Shown here: piece after piece, positions 37,825 through 43,780 of the stretch
How the letters are laid out: every line of letters starts with the position of its first letter
How positions within the stretch are numbered: the first letter of the stretch is position 1
Assembly (NCBI GenBank): GCA_036835375.1
Contig: DAITMB010000028.1
Coordinates: 1-46,320 of the forward strand
DNA: 46,320 nt
Reading direction: 5' to 3'
Source of the DNA: JANQTF01 sp036835375
Lineage (GTDB): Bacteria > Bacteroidota > Bacteroidia > J057
Notes under the pieces: generated by a model
Seen by the model: the letters and a program-made list of their open reading frames with translations, nothing else
Told to the model about the DNA's origin: nothing
Database searches by the model: none
Translations under genes and position numbers: made by a program

Positions 37825-38343
37825 ATGAACGATCATCCTATTTGCATTTTAGATCGGCAAGCTGTGGAGGCCCGGATCCTTCGCATGGCGTATGAAATTT
37901 ATGAGTCTCACTACGGAAAAACGGAGTTCGTGATGATTGGGATCGCTGAGCGTGGCGGATTTTTGGCTGAATTGCTGCTGGGGCATTTACGCCGAATTTC
38001 GCCTTTCACCATTCAATATATCCAGGCAGAACTGGACCGGACCGAAGGAGACCCGCTGCTGGGGATTGATTTGGATGTGGATGCGCTGGATGATCTTGCA
38101 GGGAAAGATTTGGTGGTTGTGGACGACGTGCTCTACTCTGGCACGACCCTGCTCAATGTGGTCTCGATCCTACTTCAAGCCAGGCCTGCAAGTATTCAGA
38201 CTGTCGTTCTGATTGATCGGGGACATCGCACGATGCCTGTAGCAGCTGATATCACTGGGATGGAGCTTGCTACTACACTTCAGCAGCACGTCGAGGTGCG
38301 GCTTCTGGTCCAGGAATCGGGAGCGGAAGCCTATTTGTCTTAA
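37825..38343 (+). CDS. PyrR-like phosphoribosyltransferase
   Basis: 172 residues from the ATG at 37825; the longer frame from 37744 adds a hydrophobic stretch unlike the family. The PRPP-binding loop VVVDDVLYSGTT (97-108, D100/D101) defines a type I phosphoribosyltransferase. LIDRGHRTMPVAADITG (129-145) and the closing strand HVEVRL match PyrR, which in other phyla attenuates the pyr operon and has uracil phosphoribosyltransferase activity. Here no pyrimidine gene is nearby, so it may be only an enzyme or a regulator acting elsewhere. It stands alone, convergent with the carboxylesterase gene, sharing a 14-bp hairpin. Confidence 0.85.
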   Translation: MNDHPICILDRQAVEARILRMAYEIYESHYGKTEFVMIGIAERGGFLAELLLGHLRRISPFTIQYIQAELDRTEGDPLLGIDLDVDALDDLAGKDLVVVDDVLYSGTTLLNVVSILLQARPASIQTVVLIDRGHRTMPVAADITGMELATTLQQHVEVRLLVQESGAEAYLS

Positions 38344-38413
38344 TAGCTTTTTTTCAAGTATTGATCAAAAAGAAGTTCACCTTGTTGTGCCCCGGCGAGT
38401 AGCTGTTATAAAA

Positions 38414-38454
38414 GCAACAACCGCCACCGGGTTCCCCCTTGTGGCGGTTGTTGC
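38414..38454. terminator. Perfect 14-bp hairpin between convergent genes
   Basis: GCAACAACCGCCAC (38414-38427) and GTGGCGGTTGTTGC (38441-38454) pair without mismatch over a 13-nt loop. It lies 70 nt after the PyrR-like stop and 16 nt after the carboxylesterase stop. T-runs are poor on both sides, so it may stop transcription from both directions weakly or protect 3' ends. Confidence 0.6.
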
Positions 38455-38470
38455 ATGTAGCTCCTTTCCA

Positions 38471-40072
38471 TCACTTTGCGACTTTCAGCAATTCCTGATC
38501 GAAATGCTTCCGCACTTCGCAGGTGTTGTCAAATATCATATTGGCACCGTTTTCCGCTGAATAAGCTGGCCACTTTGGCAAGCCAGCATGGTTGGGGTTA
38601 CCAGTCTTGGCAAAAGACACCCATGCCGTACTCACTTTTTCTGCCAGGGCGTGGGCTTCCTTGCCGCCACCCGTCATTTCTTCGCAGCGGGCAATGTTGT
38701 CGAACACAAATGGCAACTCCATGCAGTGCATGGATTTGTACTTCCCATCCATCACCGGAGATTGCCAAGTAAATACATACAAATACGCTGGAGCTGCGCC
38801 CGCCAGCGTCGATTTGCTCTCTGCCTGGGCCACTGCTCCGGGGCGAAACATCAAGTCCACATCCATGAGGTCGGAAGGGCGGCTATCAGCCGGATACGCC
38901 TTCCTTACTGCCGCCAAGTAGGCGTCGGTCTTATCGCCATACCGTGAGGTCAAGTAAGCCAGCACCTCTTCCTCCTTGGCATGCGTCATTCCTGCGTAGC
39001 CAGAGGCCATGAATTCGTTTTTCACCGTGCCAATCAACAATGGAATTTCCTTTGACAAGGCCTGTGCCTCAGGTGATTGTAGGTCATATGGCAGAATTTC
39101 GCCGTCGCGGCTAGGTCCCCAACTCAATCCAAATCCTTGTACAGGTCTGCCTTCCGCTTTGAGTTGCTCGGCTACTGTGGCGAGCGCGCGCTTTCCTGCC
39201 GCTGACAGTTCGTCAAAGGGCACTCTTTGAATGCTGTCCACATTCGGAGCCTCAATGCCCAATTCTTTGAGAACTTCCGCACCAATGATCTGTGTCACTT
39301 CCTTGCCGAAGATGCTCGTGCGGAAAGCCCCGCTTTGATTGATGGCCTTGTGGAACAAGCCTTTGGCCGAAGGCATCGCCATGAGGGTATTCACCTTGGC
39401 ACCCCCACCTGACTGGCCGAAGATGGTCACGTTGTTGGGGTCGCCTCCGAAGTTCGCGATGTTGGCTTGCACCCACTCCAAGGCCATACGCATGTCTAGA
39501 ATGCTGAGGTTGGCCGAGTGCTTGTACTTTTCGCCGTAAGCCGACAGATCCAGGAAGCCGAGAATGTTGAGGCGGTGGTTGATGGACACGACTACCACAT
39601 CACCATTGCGGGCGAGATTCTCGCCATCATAGGAGGGAAGCTCTTGCGAAGAGCCGGCTGTGAACCCGCCACCGTGGATCCAGAACATCACTGGGCGTTG
39701 TTTGCCGTCATGGATGCCGGGCGTCCACACATTGAGGCGCATACAATCTTCGCTGGAATAACCCCAATTGTGGTTAAATACGAACTCCGATTCGTCCTGC
39801 ACCGAAGTGGTGGGGGCCATCAACGGAGCCACTGGGCCGTAGGACAATGAACTGCGAATGTTTTCCCAAGGCTTTGGCTTTTGGGGAGCTTCGAAACGGT
39901 CTGCCACAGCGTAGGGAATGCCTTTGTATGTGAAGATGCCGCCATGAACATAGCCGCGCACCTTTCCCGCGTCGGTTTGGGTCACAGCCACGTTTTCACC
40001 CGTTTGGATTTGGGCAGTGCCAGGGAGCCAAAGCGTGGTGAGGAGCAGAAGAAGAGGGAGGAAAGTTTTCAT
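38471..40072 (-). CDS. Secreted type-B carboxylesterase
   Basis: 533 residues with a signal peptide (leucine-rich 5-14, cleavage near PGTAQ at 21). The fold is the carboxylesterase/cholinesterase type: YKGIPYA near 49-55, the SSEDCMRLNVWTP segment (106-118), the oxyanion GGGF (134-137) and the nucleophile elbow FGQSGGG with S221; the Gln before Ser differs from the more common FGESAG. A C-terminal SMHCMELPFVF holds the expected catalytic His region. It hydrolyses carboxyl esters outside the cytoplasm, substrate unknown. It is divergent from a Nudix-fold regulator with a 7-bp inverted repeat between the starts, which suggests that the regulator controls it. Confidence 0.92.
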   Translation of the reverse strand: MKTFLPLLLLLTTLWLPGTAQIQTGENVAVTQTDAGKVRGYVHGGIFTYKGIPYAVADRFEAPQKPKPWENIRSSLSYGPVAPLMAPTTSVQDESEFVFNHNWGYSSEDCMRLNVWTPGIHDGKQRPVMFWIHGGGFTAGSSQELPSYDGENLARNGDVVVVSINHRLNILGFLDLSAYGEKYKHSANLSILDMRMALEWVQANIANFGGDPNNVTIFGQSGGGAKVNTLMAMPSAKGLFHKAINQSGAFRTSIFGKEVTQIIGAEVLKELGIEAPNVDSIQRVPFDELSAAGKRALATVAEQLKAEGRPVQGFGLSWGPSRDGEILPYDLQSPEAQALSKEIPLLIGTVKNEFMASGYAGMTHAKEEEVLAYLTSRYGDKTDAYLAAVRKAYPADSRPSDLMDVDLMFRPGAVAQAESKSTLAGAAPAYLYVFTWQSPVMDGKYKSMHCMELPFVFDNIARCEEMTGGGKEAHALAEKVSTAWVSFAKTGNPNHAGLPKWPAYSAENGANMIFDNTCEVRKHFDQELLKVAK

Positions 40073-40100
40073 TGCGAGTGAATAAGTAAGTAGAACATAT

Positions 40101-40123
40101 TATTGTCTCAAGATGTGACAATA
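40101..40123. promoter_or_regulatory. Candidate operator in the carboxylesterase/Nudix-regulator divergent region
   Basis: TATTGTC (40101-40107) and GACAATA (40117-40123) form a perfect inverted repeat with a 9-nt spacer. The minus-strand TTG in the right arm, 19 nt and TATGTTCT form a weak promoter for the carboxylesterase, so a bound regulator would cover its -33 region. A GTAAGTAG/CTACTTAC pair also flanks the site (near 40086 and 40148). Confidence 0.5.
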
Positions 40124-40179
40124 GTAATTAGTCTCGCTAGAAATTCCTACTTACCTTCGAAAAATATTTTTTGCATCCG

Positions 40180-40884
40180 ATGGCTCCTTTGTCTAATAAG
40201 CCCTACTTACCCCACATTGCCTACGATTCCGTGATTTTTGGTTTTTCGGGTGATAAACTGAAAATTCTGATCATGGAGTACCACAATACGGGCTTGTTTG
40301 CTTTGCCTGGCGGGTTTGTGGAATGGGGTGAAAATCTGAATGATGCGGTGATACGCGGCTTGCGGGAGCGAACCGGGCTTGACCAAATTTATTTGGAGCA
40401 GTTTTACACCTTTGGTGATGCTGCCCGCTGGCAACCGGAAGTGATGCACACCATCCTGACAGCCAACGGACTGAAGCCGGAAGACCAAGCCTGGATGATG
40501 GATCGCTTCATTTCGGTGGCCTATTATGCCCTAATCAATTACAGTGAAGTGTCTCCTCAGCCCGACGAATTGTCAGATTCGGTGGCCTGGTACGACTTGG
40601 AGGCCTTACCGCCATTGATCCTCGATCACGGGGTCATGGTGCAAAAGGCTCAGCTAACTTTGCAAGATAATCTGGATCGAAAGCTGGTGGGCATGAACTT
40701 GCTGCCCACGCATTTTACGATGAAGGAATTGCAGCAGCTGTATGAAGCTGTGCTGGGTCACCCGTTGAGGCGCAGTGCTTTCCAGCGCAAAATGCTGAGT
40801 CTAGGTATCCTGAAGCGGCATGAAAAGCGATTCACAGGCAAAGCCCACAAAGCGCCTTTTGTGTATAGTTTCGAGGGGAAATGA
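40180..40884 (+). CDS. Nudix-fold transcriptional regulator (NrtR/AraR-like), degenerate Nudix box
   Basis: 234 residues from the ATG at 40180 (a TTG three codons earlier is the alternative). Residues about 10-150 form a Nudix domain; about 160-234 form a winged helix ending in GKAHKAPFVYSFEGK, as in NrtR and Bacteroides AraR-type regulators. The Nudix box starts well (GGFVEWGE, 44-51) but then reads RGLRERTGL: E60 is replaced by Gly and E64 by Arg, so two of the metal-binding glutamates are lost. It is therefore probably a sugar or nucleotide-sugar sensor that cannot hydrolyse its ligand. Divergent orientation and the inverted repeat suggest control of the adjacent carboxylesterase and of itself. 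Confidence 0.88.
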   Translation: MAPLSNKPYLPHIAYDSVIFGFSGDKLKILIMEYHNTGLFALPGGFVEWGENLNDAVIRGLRERTGLDQIYLEQFYTFGDAARWQPEVMHTILTANGLKPEDQAWMMDRFISVAYYALINYSEVSPQPDELSDSVAWYDLEALPPLILDHGVMVQKAQLTLQDNLDRKLVGMNLLPTHFTMKELQQLYEAVLGHPLRRSAFQRKMLSLGILKRHEKRFTGKAHKAPFVYSFEGK

Positions 40885-41223
40885 GGGGCAAATGGCCCAG
40901 GAATCGCGACGCCACGGATCAACGCTATTCGAGAAAAGGCCGTTTTTTCTTAAGGTCGTCATCGTTGAGCTTAGAGAAAGTTCGGTATGATCTATTCGAA
41001 GCGATCGTTTCTCAAGCACTTGTTTGAGGCGATGGTCCCCAATTATCAGTAGAAGCGAGCATCTATTATTGTCCCAACGAGTTGAAAGAGCCAAAGAGGG
41101 GGTAGCATTTTTATGTTGTGTGTGGGTCAAGCGGTTGGTTGACCCTTAATGAAGGAACCTGGTCATGCTAGGCAAGAATGTTATGAAGACACAGCGAATT
41201 AGGTGCGGCCATTTGGGTAGTTG
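40885..41223. other. Intergenic stretch without visible genes
   Basis: About 340 bp between the Nudix-fold regulator and the convergent DUF2200 gene. I see no ORF with protein character, no RNA gene and no clear terminator. Confidence 0.4.
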
Positions 41224-41589
41224 CTACTCGGTTCTCAATATCTTCTCCATCTTTTTACCTTTTGCTAATTCATCCACTAGTTTGTCAAGGTAGCGTACTT
41301 GTTTCGTTAAGGGATTGTCAATTTCTTCTATTCGATAGCCACAAATTACCCCTGTGATGAGATGTGCATGTGGATTCAGAGCTGATCTCATGAAAAAGGT
41401 CTCAAATGTTACGTTTTCATTGATGAGTTCTTGTAGTTCATTGTCATCAAAGCCGGTCAGCCATTCGATCACTTGATGTAACTCTTCCTTCGTCCTACCT
41501 TTACGTTCCACTTTGGTGATGTAATGTGGATAGACTGTGGCAAATGTCATGTTTGCCATTCGCTCATGATGTTCGGGTGTTGGTTTCAT
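41224..41589 (-). CDS. DUF2200 family protein
   Basis: 121 residues, the normal length for DUF2200. The conserved run of motifs is present: MTFATVYPHYITKVERKGRT, then VIEWLTGFDD, ALNPHAHLITGVICG, and VRYLDKLVDELAKGKKMEKIL at the C terminus. The family is cytoplasmic and of unknown function, common in Bacteroidota and Proteobacteria. Local base composition is lower in GC than in the ribosomal block. It sits alone, 122 nt downstream of the SRPBCC gene on the same strand. Confidence 0.88.
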   Translation of the reverse strand: MKPTPEHHERMANMTFATVYPHYITKVERKGRTKEELHQVIEWLTGFDDNELQELINENVTFETFFMRSALNPHAHLITGVICGYRIEEIDNPLTKQVRYLDKLVDELAKGKKMEKILRTE

Positions 41590-41711
41590 ATAATAGGTAT
41601 TGATTTGAATTTCACGATTTTACGAAGTTTAATGGGCTTAGGGTGCTTCTGATATGCAACATGTTCGCTCGGCCACGTCAGTTGCGCAGTCAAGGGGGCT
41701 TTCAACACATT

Positions 41712-42116
41712 TCACGATGATTGCTTTTCGATGTTGCTAAATAATAGTTGATGTTGTTTTGTGAAGAGGGCAAACATATATTTCTTGATTGGGAGTGGTG
41801 ATCGAATATGTATTTTCTCGTGGATCAAGGTAAAGTCATCTTCTTCAACGAAGGTGAAATGCATGGAAATTTTTGTGAGACCCATGATGGTAGCAAGCAT
41901 TTTTACTTCGTGGGCCTCCAGCGTTATGGATGCGTGATAAGTAAAACGGTAGGGGATGGGTCCAAAAGTTACTTTTTCGAATACTTTATAGCTATTCTGG
42001 CTGACACGTTCCATTTTGTAGATCAATGGATGGACAGACACAAACTTATCGGCATCCGTCAAATACTGCTGAATGGTGTGTTTATCTGTTTGTGCTTTGA
42101 AGGTCAACGTGATCAT
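41712..42116 (-). CDS. SRPBCC-fold (START/polyketide cyclase-like) protein
   Basis: 134 residues with the alternation of strands expected for the SRPBCC helix-grip fold: an N-terminal strand and helix (TFKAQTDKHTIQQYLTDADK), a HPLIYKMERV stretch, YKVFEKVTFGPIPYRFTYHA, and a C-terminal helix PIKKYMFALFTKQHQLLFSN. Such proteins bind hydrophobic ligands or act as cyclases or dehydratases. No catalytic residues can be assigned. No signal peptide. The start at 42116 is the only ATG before the fold begins. Assignment rests on pattern, so moderate confidence. Confidence 0.68.
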   Translation of the reverse strand: MITLTFKAQTDKHTIQQYLTDADKFVSVHPLIYKMERVSQNSYKVFEKVTFGPIPYRFTYHASITLEAHEVKMLATIMGLTKISMHFTFVEEDDFTLIHEKIHIRSPLPIKKYMFALFTKQHQLLFSNIEKQSS

Positions 42117-42408
42117 TGCTGCGTGAATCTTATGCTTTCAGTTTATTTCTGATGCGGATGTCGGCTCTCGGCTTCTGTCAGTCTCGATGAATCGTATTCA
42201 GCATACGAAAGTAAAAAAACCTTCGCTATCCCAATGCATAACAAAATAGAACGCCCTCAAAATAATTACGACTTTTCAGAAAGTATCTCCATGTAAATTT
42301 ATGTTTTGGCTCATTCAGATATCCTGTTTTCTCTATTTGGTTTGCTCATTCCATTTTTTTGCAAAAGTTCAATCGGGGGATAAGCACCAGACGATTCACT
42401 GTTAGCTT

Positions 42409-43362
42409 TTATTCAAACAACTTTTCCAATTCCAAAAATTCAGTTTCGATGTAGAAAATATCCCATTCGCCGTACTCGTAGTTCCCCAAGTTTTTGGCTC
42501 TGGTGAAGAAAAAATATTTGCCATCTCTGGAGAAGCGAGGGCCACTTTCTTCGTCAGTGGAGTTGATTTTGTCTCCTATAGGTCTAGCCTGGCTCCAGCC
42601 GTTGTCTAGCCTTTTCGACACGAAAATATCCTCTCCTCCTGCTCCACCTGGCACGCCATAGGAGTTGAAAACGAGATACTTTCCGTCTGGTGAAACAACT
42701 GGTGAGTAAATCCAATATTTTTCATCATTAAAAATTCCGTTGATTTGTACGGGGGCGGAGAATGCTCCCTCCCTGTAGCTTACCTCATAAAGGGCAATGG
42801 AGCTCGTCCCTCTCACCATGGTGGAATAGTAGAAAGTTTCATTGTCAATGGGGGAGAGAAAGTTGTTGTTGGAAGATGGCCATTCTTCTCCTTCGACCTG
42901 GACTTCGTTGATGGGAGATGGCAGCGGCTCAGGGGCACTCCATTGATCCCCGACTTTGCGCATCATCCAAATATTCATGTCAAAGTTTCCTTTGTTTGGC
43001 TTGCCGGGGATGGGTCTTTCGGAACCAAAAAAGAACAATTTTCCGTCAGGAGTGATGGCCGGCGCTTCGTCTCTGTCAGTGGAAAATTCGCAGATGATGG
43101 GTTCGTTCCATTGGCCATTGACAAATTCAGTTGTGTAAATTTTCTGCTTCTCTTCTGGTGCTCGTCGAGAAAAATATGCTGTATATCCATCTGGGGAGAA
43201 CATGATTTCAAATTCACTGTGTTCATCCGTCGATATAACGCCCTTGGCAAATGGAATGGCTTCCATGACCTTGTCTTTTGAATACTGGATAGTATTCGGC
43301 TTTTGAGTTGATTGGCAGCCCCAAAACAATAAGAGAAGGAGAGTAACCGCGATCCAATTCAT
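42409..43362 (-). CDS. PD40/WD40-like beta-propeller lipoprotein
   Basis: 317 residues from the ATG at 43362; 33 codons of upstream open frame lack signal-sequence character and were excluded. The N terminus NWIAVTLLLLLFWGC is a lipoprotein signal with Cys16 as likely lipid anchor. The rest consists of repeated PD40 blades, seen as FSPDGYTAYFSRR, ITPDGKLFFFGSERP, VSPDGKYLVFNSYG and FSRDGKYFFFTRA. Such propellers resemble the TolB fold and the OmpA-linked PD40 proteins of Bacteroidota. Likely a periplasmic or outer-membrane-linked scaffold, possibly carbohydrate binding. It has no obvious partner gene next to it. Confidence 0.85.
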   Translation of the reverse strand: MNWIAVTLLLLLFWGCQSTQKPNTIQYSKDKVMEAIPFAKGVISTDEHSEFEIMFSPDGYTAYFSRRAPEEKQKIYTTEFVNGQWNEPIICEFSTDRDEAPAITPDGKLFFFGSERPIPGKPNKGNFDMNIWMMRKVGDQWSAPEPLPSPINEVQVEGEEWPSSNNNFLSPIDNETFYYSTMVRGTSSIALYEVSYREGAFSAPVQINGIFNDEKYWIYSPVVSPDGKYLVFNSYGVPGGAGGEDIFVSKRLDNGWSQARPIGDKINSTDEESGPRFSRDGKYFFFTRAKNLGNYEYGEWDIFYIETEFLELEKLFE

Positions 43363-43780
43363 GTATTTGTACCTTTCAAGAAAAAGATGATATGTCATGT
43401 AGAAGTGTAGTTGTGATGGTAGGTGTTGCAGTCCTGTTCTGGTGCGACTTGAAGCCAACATAATGATTTTTAGCGATTCAACGCATAGGCTCCTCCAACC
43501 CCAATGACGTCATTTATATTTCATGTACTCAATAGGCTTTTTGCTCTTTTTTCCAGGTCATAAGCATCATTTTTTTCGTCCATTGTTTCCATTCTAATCT
43601 TATTCAAGGAATCTCGTTTTTGTCGCTGCCCGAATGTACAGAACAACTCATCTGATTCGCTCTCTAAATCACGCTCGGTTGCTAGCTGCTCAAGGAGGAG
43701 GCGCGTTGTGGAGTACTTGCAACTCTTGTGGGATTTGGTGAGGGGCTTGACTCCTCTCCTCCGGCGGTTGGAAATGGAGC
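43363..43780. other. Intergenic stretch between two minus-strand genes
   Basis: About 420 bp between the stop of the hybrid sensor and the start of the PD40 lipoprotein. No supported gene or clear hairpin. It must contain the lipoprotein promoter, but no exact TTG/TAnnTTTG pair was located. Confidence 0.4.
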
